A stretch of DNA of 48,566 nucleotides from Prevotella sp. (GCA_017474925.1 JAFVGN010000062.1:1-48566); one strand, 5' to 3'; numbered from the stretch's first letter, positions 32,286-41,667 are shown. Notes: a model not told the origin generated them from the sequence alone. Made by a program: numbers and translations.

Positions 32286-34064
32286 ATGTCAGAATTAACA
32301 AAGAACGTCCAGCCATTACAGGACTTCGACTGGGATCAGTACGAGAATGGCATGAGCGCTAATGTCAGCAAGGAAGAGCTTGACAAAGCGTATGACGAAA
32401 CCCTTAACAAGGTCAGCGAGCATCAGGTTGTTGACGGTAAGGTTATCAGTGTCGACAAGAAAGAGGTAGTCGTTAACATCGGCTACAAGAGCGACGGTAT
32501 CATCCCCGCCAGCGAATTCCGCTACAACCCCGAGCTGAAGGCCGGTGACATTGTAGAGGTATACGTAGAAAACGCTGAAGACAAGAAGGGACAGCTCGTC
32601 CTGTCACACAAAAAGGCTCGCATGTCGAAGTCTTGGGAGCGTGTCAATGCCGCCCTGGAGAGCCAGGAAGTCATCAACGGTTACATCAAGTGCCGCACGA
32701 AGGGTGGTATGATTGTAGATGTATTCGGTATCGAGGCATTCCTTCCCGGTTCACAAATCGACGTTCACCCCATACGCGACTACGACCAGTTCGTAGACAA
32801 GACCATGGAATTCAAGATTGTGAAGATCAATCAGGAGTTCCGCAACGTAGTCGTATCACACAAGGCTCTTATCGAGGCCGAGCTCGAGGCCCAGAAGCAG
32901 GAGATTATGTCGAAGCTCGAGAAGGGTCAGATTCTGGAGGGTACTGTCAAGAACATTACCAGCTACGGTGTATTCGTAGACCTGGGTGGTGTTGACGGAC
33001 TGATCCATATTACAGACTTGAGCTGGGGCCGTGTTGACGATCCCCACAAGGTGGTTGAGCTTGACCAGAAGATCAATGTCGTTATTCTTGACTTCGACGA
33101 GGAGAAGAAGCGCATTGCATTGGGTCTGAAGCAGCTCACTCCGCATCCTTGGGATGCTCTGGACGCAAACCTCAAGGTGGGCGACCACGTAAAGGGCAAG
33201 GTAGTTGTTATTGCCGACTACGGTGCATTTGTAGAGATCCAGCCTGGTGTTGAGGGTCTGATTCACGTCAGCGAAATGTCATGGAGCCAGCACCTGCGCT
33301 CAGCTCAGGAGTTCCTGAAGGTTGGCGACGAGGTAGAGGCTGTCATCATTACCCTGGATCGTGACGAGCGCAAGATGTCACTCGGCATCAAGCAGCTAAA
33401 AGAAGATCCCTGGGAGGCTATCGACGTTAAATACCCCATTGGCAGCAAGCATACAGCTAAGGTTCGCAACTTCACCAACTTCGGTGTATTTGTTGAGCTT
33501 GAGGAGGGCGTTGACGGCCTGATTCACATCAGCGACCTGTCTTGGACCAAGAAGGTTAAGCATCCCTCTGAGTTCACACAAGTTGGTGCACAGATTGACG
33601 TTGTCGTTCTTGACATCGACAAGGAGAACCGCCGCCTCTCTCTTGGCCACAAGCAGCTCGAGGAGAATCCTTGGGATGTATTCGAGGCTAAGTACACCGT
33701 TGGTTCTATCCACGAAGGCAAGATTGTAGAACTGATGGAGAAGGGTGCCGTTGTACAGTTGGACGAGGACGTTGAGGGCTTTGCCACTCCGAAACACCTC
33801 GCCAAGGAGGATGGTTCGCAAGCCGTACAAGGTGAGACACTGCCCTTCAAGGTGATTGAGTTCAACAAGGATTCCAAGCGTATCATTCTCTCTCACAGCC
33901 GCACTTTCGAGGATCCGAAGCGTGAGGAGAAAGCAGCAGCCAAGAAAGCTCGTGCTCCGAAGAAGGACGAGGCTCCAAAGATTGAGAACGTTGCTGCCAG
34001 CACCACGCTGGGCGACATTGACGTTCTGGCTGAGCTCAAGGCTAAGATGGAGAAGGGCGAATAA
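32286..34064 (+). CDS. rpsA: 30S ribosomal protein S1
   Basis: S1 brings mRNA to the ribosome by binding single-stranded RNA. The 592-residue protein has six S1 OB-fold repeats between about residues 50 and 545; the clearest are GTVKNITSYGVFVDLGGVDGLIHITDLSW, split here as GTVKNITSYGVF and DGLIHITDLSW, and the matching repeats near 300, 385 and 470. An acidic, helical N-terminus precedes them and an Ala/Lys-rich tail (AAAKKARAPKKDEAPK) follows. In Bacteroidota most genes lack Shine-Dalgarno sequences, so S1 is likely to matter even more for initiation. Strong promoter, structured leader and strong terminator. Confidence 0.97.
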   Translation: MSELTKNVQPLQDFDWDQYENGMSANVSKEELDKAYDETLNKVSEHQVVDGKVISVDKKEVVVNIGYKSDGIIPASEFRYNPELKAGDIVEVYVENAEDKKGQLVLSHKKARMSKSWERVNAALESQEVINGYIKCRTKGGMIVDVFGIEAFLPGSQIDVHPIRDYDQFVDKTMEFKIVKINQEFRNVVVSHKALIEAELEAQKQEIMSKLEKGQILEGTVKNITSYGVFVDLGGVDGLIHITDLSWGRVDDPHKVVELDQKINVVILDFDEEKKRIALGLKQLTPHPWDALDANLKVGDHVKGKVVVIADYGAFVEIQPGVEGLIHVSEMSWSQHLRSAQEFLKVGDEVEAVIITLDRDERKMSLGIKQLKEDPWEAIDVKYPIGSKHTAKVRNFTNFGVFVELEEGVDGLIHISDLSWTKKVKHPSEFTQVGAQIDVVVLDIDKENRRLSLGHKQLEENPWDVFEAKYTVGSIHEGKIVELMEKGAVVQLDEDVEGFATPKHLAKEDGSQAVQGETLPFKVIEFNKDSKRIILSHSRTFEDPKREEKAAAKKARAPKKDEAPKIENVAASTTLGDIDVLAELKAKMEKGE

Positions 34065-34090
34065 TATTCCTACATATTATAATAATAAGG

Positions 34091-34128
34091 TATGTGCGCG
34101 TGATTTGTTCTCGCGCACATATTTTTTG
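34091..34128 (+). terminator. Terminator of rpsA
   Basis: A perfect 10-bp stem TATGTGCGCG (34091-34100) with 34112-34121, followed by TTTTTTG. Confidence 0.9.
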
Positions 34129-34167
34129 TATAAATCTAACAACAAGGCTTGATTTATATCAATTAAA

Positions 34168-34196
34168 TAACAAAACGTAAGCGTTTGCGTTATTTT
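34168..34196 (+). terminator. Possible second hairpin after rpsA
   Basis: TAAC, AAACG, a 4-base loop, CGTTT, GTTA with small bulges, followed by TTTTT. It lies between the rpsA terminator and the gdhA promoter and could be a back-up terminator. Confidence 0.35.
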
Positions 34197-34209
34197 TCTT
34201 TCAAAATGT

Positions 34210-34240
34210 TTTGTTTTTTGCGGTTTTTGATATAATTTTG
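34210..34240 (+). promoter_or_regulatory. Promoter of gdhA
   Basis: TTTG at 34210-34213, a 19-base spacer and TAATTTTG at 34233-34240; leader of about 105 bases. Confidence 0.75.
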
Positions 34241-34349
34241 TACCCCGAAAGCAAAAAGGCTTTCTATTTGCACCTTTAGGTCATAGTTTCATAAACATAG
34301 AGATAACATTTTTCAATAAGAATAACAACCAACTAAAAGAAAGAAGATT

Positions 34350-35687
34350 ATGAATGCAGCAAAAGTTGTAGAAGATCTGAAACAGAGATTTCCCAACGAG
34401 CCGGAGTACATCCAGGCCGTAAGTCAGGTGCTTCCCACCATCGAAGAAGAGTACAACAAGCACCCCGAGTTTGAAAAGGCTAATCTGATTGAGCGCCTTT
34501 GCATCCCCGATCGTGTATGTGAGTTCCGCATTACATGGGTTGACGACAAAGGTAACGTACAGACAAATATGGGTTACCGCATCCAGCACAACAACGCCAT
34601 TGGCCCGTACAAAGGCGGTCTGCGTTATCACAAGAGCGTAAACCTGGGTATCCTGAAGTTCCTTGCCTTCGAGCAGACTTTCAAGAACTCACTGACAACT
34701 CTGCCCATGGGTGGTGCCAAGGGTGGTTCAGACTTCTCACCCCGTGGCAAGAGCGATGCTGAGGTCATGCGTTTCTGCCAGGCATTCATGAACGAGCTTT
34801 ACCGCGTTATCGGTCCTGACGAGGACGTTCCTGCTGGTGATATCGGCGTTGGCGGACGTGAGGTTGGCTATCTGTTTGGACAGTACAAAAAACTGACCCA
34901 CCAGTTCCAAGGCGTGCTGACAGGTAAGGGAATTCCTTTCGGTGGTTCACTCATCCGTCCTGAAGCTACAGGTTATGGTTGCGTATACTTCCTGACTTCT
35001 ATGCTCGCTACTCGCAACATCGACATCAAGGGTAAGAAGGTTCTGATTTCTGGTTCTGGTAACGTTGCCCAATATGCCACCGAGAAGTGCATCCAGCTGG
35101 GTGCCATCCCCTTGACATTGTCTGACTCAGATGGTTACATCTACGATCCAGACGGTATCGACGCTGAGAAGCTGGCTTATGTGAAGGAGCTGAAGAACGT
35201 CGAGCGCGGACGTATCAAGGAATATGCTGAGGAGTATCCCAATGCCGTTTACCATGCTGGCGAGCGTCCTTGGCACGAGAAGGCAGATATCGCACTGCCT
35301 TGCGCTACCCAGAACGAAATCAACGGCGAGCAGGCTCAGGCTCTGATTGACAATGGCGTGATTGCCGTTGCTGAAGGTGCAAACATGCCTTCGCTGCCCG
35401 AAGCCATCAAGATTTTCCAGGATGCCAAGATTCTGTATGCTCCTGGTAAGGCTTCTAATGCCGGTGGTGTGTCAGTCTCAGGCTTAGAGATGTCGCAGAA
35501 CTCTGAACGCCTGTCATGGACTTCTGAGGAAGTTGACAACTACCTGAAGCGCATCATGAACGACATTCACGAGAACTGCGTGAAGTATGGTACTCAGCCC
35601 GACGGCTATATCAACTACGTGAAGGGTGCTAATGTTGCCGGCTTCATGAAGGTTGCAAGTGCAATGATGAGCCAGGGTATCGTATAA
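34350..35687 (+). CDS. gdhA: NADP-type glutamate dehydrogenase
   Basis: GdhA makes glutamate from 2-oxoglutarate and ammonia with NAD(P)H, the main ammonium entry route in many gut Bacteroidota. The 445-residue length is that of the hexameric small-subunit class. Visible motifs are GGLRYH (89-94), the catalytic PMGGAKGGSDF with Lys124 (about 119-129), the nucleotide-binding GSGNVA (about 230-235) and EGANMPS near residue 345. The NADP preference is the usual one for this class and is not proven by the sequence. It is a single gene with its own promoter and a strong terminator at 35754-35800. Confidence 0.96.
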   Translation: MNAAKVVEDLKQRFPNEPEYIQAVSQVLPTIEEEYNKHPEFEKANLIERLCIPDRVCEFRITWVDDKGNVQTNMGYRIQHNNAIGPYKGGLRYHKSVNLGILKFLAFEQTFKNSLTTLPMGGAKGGSDFSPRGKSDAEVMRFCQAFMNELYRVIGPDEDVPAGDIGVGGREVGYLFGQYKKLTHQFQGVLTGKGIPFGGSLIRPEATGYGCVYFLTSMLATRNIDIKGKKVLISGSGNVAQYATEKCIQLGAIPLTLSDSDGYIYDPDGIDAEKLAYVKELKNVERGRIKEYAEEYPNAVYHAGERPWHEKADIALPCATQNEINGEQAQALIDNGVIAVAEGANMPSLPEAIKIFQDAKILYAPGKASNAGGVSVSGLEMSQNSERLSWTSEEVDNYLKRIMNDIHENCVKYGTQPDGYINYVKGANVAGFMKVASAMMSQGIV

Positions 35688-35753
35688 AATGAAACACCTT
35701 ACAATCGTCAACAAATAGGTTTATACGACACAAAGAACTATTAAACTGACAGA

Positions 35754-35800
35754 TGGTGCGGTTTTTCTTAGAAGAATCGCACCATTCTTATTTTTTTTTT
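35754..35800 (+). terminator. Terminator of gdhA
   Basis: ATGGTGCG (35754-35761) pairs with 35778-35785; the loop itself contains TTCTT/AAGAA pairing. It is followed by A/T-rich bases and ten consecutive T. Confidence 0.88.
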
Positions 35801-35801
35801 G

Positions 35802-35809
35802 TAATTTTG
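35802..35809 (+). promoter_or_regulatory. Promoter -7 element of serS
   Basis: TAATTTTG directly after the T run of the gdhA terminator, about 38 bases before the ATG at 35848. Confidence 0.6.
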
Positions 35810-35847
35810 CAAGCAAAACATAAAATGTAAAATAGTTATTCGATATT

Positions 35848-37167
35848 ATGCTTACACTGAAACTCATTACTGAGGAAACCAACCGCGTGATTCGCGGACT
35901 TGAAAAGAAACACTTCAAAGGAGCCAAAGAAGCCATCGACGAGGTGCTGGCTGTTGACAAGAAACGTCGTGAGGCCCAGCAACAACTGGACAAGAACCTG
36001 AGCGAAGCCAAGAAAATGGCCGCCCAGATTGGCGGACTGATGAAGGAAGGCAAGAAGGAAGAGGCCGAAGCCATCAAGGCGCAGGTATCCCAAATGAAGG
36101 AAACCAACAAGCATCTGGAAGAAACGATGACCCAGTCGCAGGACGAGATGACACGTCTGCTCTGCCAGATTCCAAATATCCCCTACGATGAAGTACCAGA
36201 GGGTGCTGCCGCTGAGGACAATCATGTGGTGAAGTCAAACCTGAAGGAGTGTGACGGTCATGACACCGTTGGCAACTGGGACGTAAATCCATCGTTAGGA
36301 CTTGCCAATCCCCTGCCCCACTGGGAACTTGCCAAGAAGTACAACCTCATTGATTTCGATCTTGGAGTAAAAATCACTGGTGCTGGTTTCCCTGTATACA
36401 TTGGCAAGGGAGCCCGTCTTCAGCGAGCACTCATCAATTTCTTCCTGGACGAAGCACGTAAGAGTGGCTACACAGAGATTATGCCTCCTACAGTTGTCAA
36501 CGCAGCATCAGGCTATGGCACAGGTCAGTTACCAGACAAGGAGGGACAAATGTACCATTGCGAGGTAGATGATTTCTACCTGATTCCCACAGCTGAGGTT
36601 CCTGTTACGAACATCTACCGAGACGTTATTCTTGAAGAAGCACAACTGCCTATCAAAAACTGCGCCTATACAGAGTGCTTCCGACGTGAAGCAGGTTCCT
36701 ATGGCAAGGATGTGCGCGGACTGAACCGCCTACATGAGTTTTCTAAGATTGAAATTGTCCGTATTGACAAGCCTGAACATTCCAAGGAGAGTCACAAGGA
36801 GATGCTGGAACATGTTGAGGGGCTGCTGAAGAAACTGGAGCTGCCCTACCGCATCCTGTTGCTTTGCGGTGGAGACCAGTCATTCACTTCGTCTATCTGT
36901 TATGATTTTGAAGTATACAGTGAGGCTCAAGGCCGTTGGCTTGAGGTTTCGTCAGTTTCGAATTTCGACACCTACCAGGCAAACCGCTTAAAATGCCGTT
37001 ATCGCCGTGCAGACAACAAAAAAACTGAACTCTGCCACACCTTGAACGGTTCAGCTCTGGCACTGCCACGCATCGTTGCTGCACTACTGGAAAACAACCA
37101 GACAGAGAATGGCATCAAAATCCCAGCTGCACTTGTTCCCTACACAGGCTTTGAAATGATTGATTAA
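35848..37167 (+). CDS. serS: Seryl-tRNA synthetase
   Basis: SerS charges tRNA-Ser with serine. The 439-residue class II synthetase has an N-terminal coiled coil (about residues 28-105, rich in Lys, Glu, Gln and Ala: the tRNA-binding arm). The catalytic core follows, with motif 2 as TECFRREAGSYGKDVRGL (about 271-288) and motif 3 as LNGSALALPRIVAALLEN (about 400-417); the EVSSVSNFDTYQANR stretch precedes motif 3. Length is slightly more than the usual 425. It starts 38 bases after its -7 element and stands alone. Confidence 0.97.
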   Translation: MLTLKLITEETNRVIRGLEKKHFKGAKEAIDEVLAVDKKRREAQQQLDKNLSEAKKMAAQIGGLMKEGKKEEAEAIKAQVSQMKETNKHLEETMTQSQDEMTRLLCQIPNIPYDEVPEGAAAEDNHVVKSNLKECDGHDTVGNWDVNPSLGLANPLPHWELAKKYNLIDFDLGVKITGAGFPVYIGKGARLQRALINFFLDEARKSGYTEIMPPTVVNAASGYGTGQLPDKEGQMYHCEVDDFYLIPTAEVPVTNIYRDVILEEAQLPIKNCAYTECFRREAGSYGKDVRGLNRLHEFSKIEIVRIDKPEHSKESHKEMLEHVEGLLKKLELPYRILLLCGGDQSFTSSICYDFEVYSEAQGRWLEVSSVSNFDTYQANRLKCRYRRADNKKTELCHTLNGSALALPRIVAALLENNQTENGIKIPAALVPYTGFEMID

Positions 37168-37230
37168 TCCGATAATTGTTAGAATAGTTTAATTTCGATA
37201 GTTTTTTTTTGAGAATTGATTTAGTTTTTG

Positions 37231-37238
37231 TATATTTG
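37231..37238 (+). promoter_or_regulatory. Promoter -7 element of the kinase-like gene
   Basis: TATATTTG followed by C, about 50 bases before the ATG at 37289. Confidence 0.55.
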
Positions 37239-37288
37239 CAAACATTATAGACTTAAATAGAATATTTATTACCCTAAAAATTAACTAT

Positions 37289-37933
37289 ATGGATAAAGAT
37301 CAGAAGTTTGTCATCACAATTAATCGTGAATTAGGTAGTGGTGGCCGCACAATCGGCAGAAAGTTGGCAGAAAAAATGAATGTTGCTTTCTATGACAAGG
37401 CACTCATCAACGAGCTGAAGAAAAAATTCCAGCTGGACACAGAGCAAATTGAGAAACTGAAGAGCGGAAAGAGTGACTGGTGGCGTGATTTCATCAATTC
37501 AGCTATGTTTATGGGACAAGGCATGAATGAGATGTGGTACTATCAGCGTATGACTGGTCAGGAAGCCTATCTGGTAACCAGCAGTGACATGTTCAAGGTT
37601 GAGAAGGAAATCCTTCTGAATGTTGCATCGGAGGCTTCTTGTATTATCGCTGGACGTTCGGGTTTCAGCGTGTTTGCCGATCACCCCAACCACCTGAGCA
37701 TTTTCATTCAAGCTCCCCTGGAGCATCGTATCCAGCGCATTATGGGTAAGCAGAATCTGACCCACGAGGAAGCTGAGAAAATTATCAAGAAGGTGGACGA
37801 GATGCGCGAGAGCTATGTCAAGAAGTACACTGGCACTAGCCGATACGACACTCGCAACTATGATCTTGTTATCAACATGGAAGGCAAATCGGAGGATGAT
37901 GCCGTAGAACTCATTTTGGACTACATCGGATAA
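37289..37933 (+). CDS. Cytidylate-kinase-like protein
   Basis: A 214-residue protein of the cytidylate kinase-like family (PF13189), not the canonical Cmk. The N-terminal P-loop reads RELGSGGRTIGRKLAEKM (about residues 13-30). Later features are IIAGRSGFSVF (about 118-128), HRIQRIMGKQNLTHEEAEKII (lid region, about 146-167) and YDLVINMEG near the end. It may phosphorylate a nucleotide or another small molecule; members of this family often have no assigned substrate. It is a single-gene unit bounded by a -7 element and the terminator at 37966-38001. Confidence 0.82.
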   Translation: MDKDQKFVITINRELGSGGRTIGRKLAEKMNVAFYDKALINELKKKFQLDTEQIEKLKSGKSDWWRDFINSAMFMGQGMNEMWYYQRMTGQEAYLVTSSDMFKVEKEILLNVASEASCIIAGRSGFSVFADHPNHLSIFIQAPLEHRIQRIMGKQNLTHEEAEKIIKKVDEMRESYVKKYTGTSRYDTRNYDLVINMEGKSEDDAVELILDYIG

Positions 37934-37965
37934 GTCATTCCACGAGATATTATTATATCCTTATC

Positions 37966-38001
37966 AAAAAGCAAAAGAAATGAAGTTTTCTTTTGCTTTT
38001 T
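37966..38001 (+). terminator. Terminator of the kinase-like gene
   Basis: A perfect 15-bp stem (37966-37980 with 37987-38001) with a 6-base loop; the descending arm ends in a T run. An ATG at 37980 in frame with the next gene lies inside it, which argues against that upstream start. Confidence 0.85.
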
Positions 38002-38064
38002 TCTTTATTATCTGTAACCAACGCCCCTTGGGTGAAGTAATAGAGATTGAAAAAGCTAATTTTA

Positions 38065-38096
38065 TTTGGCATTTTGCTCACTTATTTGTACCTTTG
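38065..38096 (+). promoter_or_regulatory. Promoter of the NfnAB-like operon
   Basis: TTTG at 38065-38068, a 20-base spacer containing GCTCACTTA, and TACCTTTG at 38089-38096, 30 bases before the ATG. Confidence 0.8.
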
Positions 38097-38126
38097 CACG
38101 CAAATTTGAAACTAAACAAAGGGATT

Positions 38127-40481
38127 ATGAATAAAATCGTAAGGAAAGAACAGTTTTCGGAGAAGGTTTTTCTCTTTGAAATCGAGGCTCCGCTGATTGC
38201 CAATAGTCGCAAGGCCGGCAACTTTGTAATAGTACGTGTCGACCAACGTGGTGAACGCATGCCACTTACCATTGCCGGTGCTGACATAGACAAGGGCACT
38301 ATCACACTGGTAGTGCAGATGGTAGGCCTCTCGTCTAAGAAATTGTGTGCCTTGAACGTAGGTGACTCTGTAGCAGACGTAGTTGGTCCCTTGGGTAACC
38401 CCACCCATATTGAGAATTATGGCACTGTGGTATGTGCTGGCGGTGGCTTGGGAGTAGCCCCCATGTTACCCATCATCCAGGCCCTGAAGGCTGCTGGGAA
38501 CCGTGTGCTTTCAGTTATGGCCGGACGTTCCAAGGACCTAATTATCTTAGAGGAAAAAGTACGTGAATCGTCCGATGAAGTTATCATCATGACTGACGAT
38601 GGCTCATATGGCGAAAAAGGTGTTGTCACCGTCGGTATCGAAAAATTCATTGAACAAGAGCCCCATGTGGACAAGGTTTTTGCCATTGGCCCTCCCATCA
38701 TGATGAAATTCTCCAACCTGACGGCGCAAAAACACAATATCCCTTGCGAAGTTTCGCTGAATACCATTATGGTTGATGGTACGGGCATGTGTGGCGCCTG
38801 CCGATTAACTATTGGAGGCAAGACTAAATTTGTATGCATTGACGGTCCTGAATTTGATGGAGCACTAGTCGACTGGGACGAGATGTTCAAACGCATGAAC
38901 ACCTTCAAGCGTGAAGAGCAGGAAGAACTGGCCCACTACGAGGAGCATATCGGTGCAATATGCAGCGAAAACAGTGCCAAAAACTCAACAACCGATGTCG
39001 TTATGGACGATGATCCCACCAACGACACCATTGCTGTATTGACTGACAGGAATGCTCCCTGGCGCGAAGAGTTGCGCAAAAGCATGAAACCCAAGGAGCG
39101 TACAGCCATTGAGAGAGTGGTAATGCCAGAGTTAGATCCTGTCTATCGTGCAACCACCCGTACAGAAGAAGTGAACATTGGCCTCACCAAGGAGATGGCC
39201 ATGAAAGAGGCCAAACGCTGTCTCGATTGTGCCAAGCCTACCTGTGTTGAGGGGTGTCCTGTAAACATCAACATTCCGTCGTTCATCAAGAACATTGAGC
39301 GTGGCCAGTTCCTTGCTGCTGCTAAAGTGCTGAAGTCTACCTCTGCCCTCCCCGCTGTCTGTGGCCGCGTTTGTCCGCAGGAGAAACAATGCGAGAGCAA
39401 GTGTATCCACCTCAAAATGAACGAGCCGGCAGTAGCAATCGGCTACTTGGAGCGTTTTGCCGCAGACTTCGAACGTGAGAGCGGCAATATCAGCCTACCT
39501 GAGATCAGCCCTGCCAATGGCATTAAGATTGCAGTCGTTGGGTCTGGTCCTGCAGGTCTGTCGTTTGCTGGCGATATGGTGAAAAAGGGTTACGATGTCT
39601 ATGTATTCGAAGCACTGCATGAGATTGGCGGTGTACTGAAATATGGTATTCCTGAATTCCGTCTGCCAAACAAGATTGTTGATGTCGAGATTGAGAACCT
39701 GGCTAAAATGGGTGTTCACTTCCAGACAGATGTCATCGTTGGCAAGACCATCAGTGTGGAGCAGTTGGAAAAGCAGGGCTTCCGTGGCATCTTTGTTGGT
39801 TCAGGCGCTGGTCTGCCCAACTTCATGGGTATACCTGGCGAAAATGCCATCAACATCATGTCTTCTAACGAATATCTGACCCGTGTCAATCTGATGGATG
39901 CTGCTAATCCTACCACTGACACACCCATCAACCTGGGCAAGAATGTACTTGTTGTAGGTGGTGGCAATACTGCCATGGACTCATGCCGTACTGCCAAGCG
40001 CTTGGGAGGTAAAGTCACGCTCGTTTACCGTCGTTCAGAACAGGAAATGCCTGCCCGTCTTGAAGAAGTGAAACATGCCAAAGAGGAAGGCATTGACTTC
40101 CTCACACTACACAACCCTATCGAATATATTGCAGATGAACAGGGGGCTGTGTGCAAAGCCGTTCTCCAAGTAATGGAGCTGGGTGAACCTGATGCATCAG
40201 GCCGTCGCTCGCCCGTTCCTGTTGAAGGCAAGACGGTAACACTCGACGTCGATCAAGTAATTGTTGCAGTAGGCGTTTCACCTAACCCGCTGGTACCAAA
40301 GAGCATTGAGGGACTGGAATTGGGTCGCAAGAACACCATCGTCGTTAACGAGGGTATGCAATCGGCACGTTCAGAAATCTTTGCAGGTGGCGACATCGTT
40401 CGTGGTGGTGCCACAGTCATTCTGGCTATGGGCGACGGACGTCGTGCAGCCCAGAACATGGACGAATATCTCCAGAAGTAA
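38127..40481 (+). CDS. Fused NfnA/NfnB-type NADPH oxidoreductase
   Basis: A 784-residue fusion of two flavoprotein subunits. Residues 1 to about 285 resemble NfnA/SudB and the dihydroorotate dehydrogenase electron-transfer subunit: FAD region RMPLTIAGAD, nucleotide site AGGGLGVAPM, and an iron-sulfur segment GTGMCGACRL with a later FVC. The rest resembles NfnB and the glutamate synthase small subunit: CLDCAKPTCVEGCP near residue 365 and CGRVCPQEKQCESKC for 4Fe-4S clusters, VVGSGPAGLS for FAD and VVGGGNTAMDS for NADP. No glutamate synthase large subunit is adjacent, so NADH:ferredoxin:NADP transhydrogenation or sulfide dehydrogenase activity is more likely than glutamate synthesis. The ATG at 38127 is chosen because the upstream frame crosses a terminator and promoter. 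Confidence 0.85.
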   Translation: MNKIVRKEQFSEKVFLFEIEAPLIANSRKAGNFVIVRVDQRGERMPLTIAGADIDKGTITLVVQMVGLSSKKLCALNVGDSVADVVGPLGNPTHIENYGTVVCAGGGLGVAPMLPIIQALKAAGNRVLSVMAGRSKDLIILEEKVRESSDEVIIMTDDGSYGEKGVVTVGIEKFIEQEPHVDKVFAIGPPIMMKFSNLTAQKHNIPCEVSLNTIMVDGTGMCGACRLTIGGKTKFVCIDGPEFDGALVDWDEMFKRMNTFKREEQEELAHYEEHIGAICSENSAKNSTTDVVMDDDPTNDTIAVLTDRNAPWREELRKSMKPKERTAIERVVMPELDPVYRATTRTEEVNIGLTKEMAMKEAKRCLDCAKPTCVEGCPVNINIPSFIKNIERGQFLAAAKVLKSTSALPAVCGRVCPQEKQCESKCIHLKMNEPAVAIGYLERFAADFERESGNISLPEISPANGIKIAVVGSGPAGLSFAGDMVKKGYDVYVFEALHEIGGVLKYGIPEFRLPNKIVDVEIENLAKMGVHFQTDVIVGKTISVEQLEKQGFRGIFVGSGAGLPNFMGIPGENAINIMSSNEYLTRVNLMDAANPTTDTPINLGKNVLVVGGGNTAMDSCRTAKRLGGKVTLVYRRSEQEMPARLEEVKHAKEEGIDFLTLHNPIEYIADEQGAVCKAVLQVMELGEPDASGRRSPVPVEGKTVTLDVDQVIVAVGVSPNPLVPKSIEGLELGRKNTIVVNEGMQSARSEIFAGGDIVRGGATVILAMGDGRRAAQNMDEYLQK

Positions 40482-40849
40482 TGAACGGACTATATACCAT
40501 CATGTTGCTCATACTAAGCAACGTCTTCATGACGCTCGCTTGGTATGGGCATCTTCGTTTACAACAGTCTGGAGTATCCAACAACTGGCCTCTCATTGGC
40601 GTTATTGCCTTTTCATGGATGATTGCATTTTTCGAATATTGCTGTCAGGTACCAGCTAACCGTCTGGGCTTCGTTGACAATGGTGGTCCCTTCAACCTCG
40701 TTCAACTGAAAGTCATCCAGGAATGCATTTCGCTGGCTGTATTCGCTGTCATTGCCAACATTATGTTCCAAGGCACTCACTTGCACTGGAATCATATACT
40801 GGCCTTCCTGCTCATCATTTGTGCAGTCTACTTAGTATTCATGAAATGA
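40481..40849 (+). CDS. DUF486 membrane protein (DMT-like)
   Basis: A 122-residue integral membrane protein with four hydrophobic helices, matching DUF486/PF04342, a small member of the drug/metabolite transporter-like group. Typical stretches are NVFMTLAWYGHLR, WMIAFFEYCCQVPANRLG and FNLVQLKVIQECISL. Its ATG overlaps the stop of the NfnAB-like gene by 1 base and its own stop overlaps the ttcA start by 4 bases, so translation of the three is coupled. The transported substrate is unknown. Confidence 0.9.
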   Translation: MNGLYTIMLLILSNVFMTLAWYGHLRLQQSGVSNNWPLIGVIAFSWMIAFFEYCCQVPANRLGFVDNGGPFNLVQLKVIQECISLAVFAVIANIMFQGTHLHWNHILAFLLIICAVYLVFMK

Positions 40850-41619
40850 CACTCGAGGAAAGACTTTGGAAGACTTTTAACAAGGCATTAGGCCAATACC
40901 AACTGATCGACGAGGATGACCGCATCCTCGTTGGTTTGTCTGGTGGCAAAGACTCGCTGATGTTGTTAGAGTTTATGGCTCGTCGTTCCAAAGTCCATGT
41001 CCCTCATTTCAGCGTCACGGCTCTACATGTCCGAATGGAAAACATCCGCTACGAGAGTGACACCAACTATCTGAAACGATTCTGCGACAATCTTAATGTG
41101 CCTCTCTATATCGTGACTACCAGTTTTGAGACTGATATCTCCAAATGGTCTAAAGGGCAGCAATCTTCTCAACTTTCAAAGACGACTCAGGAAATCGTCC
41201 ACAAGCCCAAACCCGCTTGTTTCCTTTGTTCTTGGCAGCGTCGCAAACAACTATTTAATCTGGCCCAAGAACTTGGATGTACCAAAATAGCATTAGGCCA
41301 TCACCAGGATGACATTATTCACACGGCATTGATGAACCTGACCTTCCAAGGCCATTTTTCCACCATGCCTGCCAAACTGAAAATGCGCAAGATGCCTCTT
41401 ACCATCATCCGCCCTTTATGCCTTTGCCGTGAGGATGACATCCGACAATATGCCACAGCACAACATTACGAAAAACAAAGGAAACAATGCCCTTACGAGC
41501 ATGACACAAACCGAACGACAGCGCGAGAACTCTTCACCCTCATGGAAAAACTGAATCCAGAGGCACGATACACCATTTGGAGAGCTTTAGAAACTGAGAA
41601 CAAACTCATCGAGTATTAA
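40846..41619 (+). CDS. ttcA: TtcA-type tRNA 2-thiolation enzyme
   Basis: A 257-residue PP-loop ATPase of the TtcA/TilS superfamily, which in E. coli makes 2-thiocytidine 32 in tRNA. SGGKDS (residues 32-37) binds ATP. The TtcA-specific cysteines for the 4Fe-4S cluster are Cys125 and Cys128 (ACFLCSWQRRK), with Cys215 (KQCPYEHD) as the likely third. GHHQDDIIHT (about 151-160) is the second PP-loop motif. The start at 40846 is the only one not inside the upstream gene. It is shorter than E. coli TtcA (311), and the exact modified base is inferred. Confidence 0.87.
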   Translation: MTLEERLWKTFNKALGQYQLIDEDDRILVGLSGGKDSLMLLEFMARRSKVHVPHFSVTALHVRMENIRYESDTNYLKRFCDNLNVPLYIVTTSFETDISKWSKGQQSSQLSKTTQEIVHKPKPACFLCSWQRRKQLFNLAQELGCTKIALGHHQDDIIHTALMNLTFQGHFSTMPAKLKMRKMPLTIIRPLCLCREDDIRQYATAQHYEKQRKQCPYEHDTNRTTARELFTLMEKLNPEARYTIWRALETENKLIEY

Positions 41620-41667
41620 ATATCATTAATTCTCATTTCTCATTTTTCAATTCTCAATTAGATTTTG

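Noticed and set aside
37980-38126. N-terminal extension of the NfnAB-like protein
   Set aside because: It would start inside a terminator stem and cross the promoter; the homologous start is at 38127.
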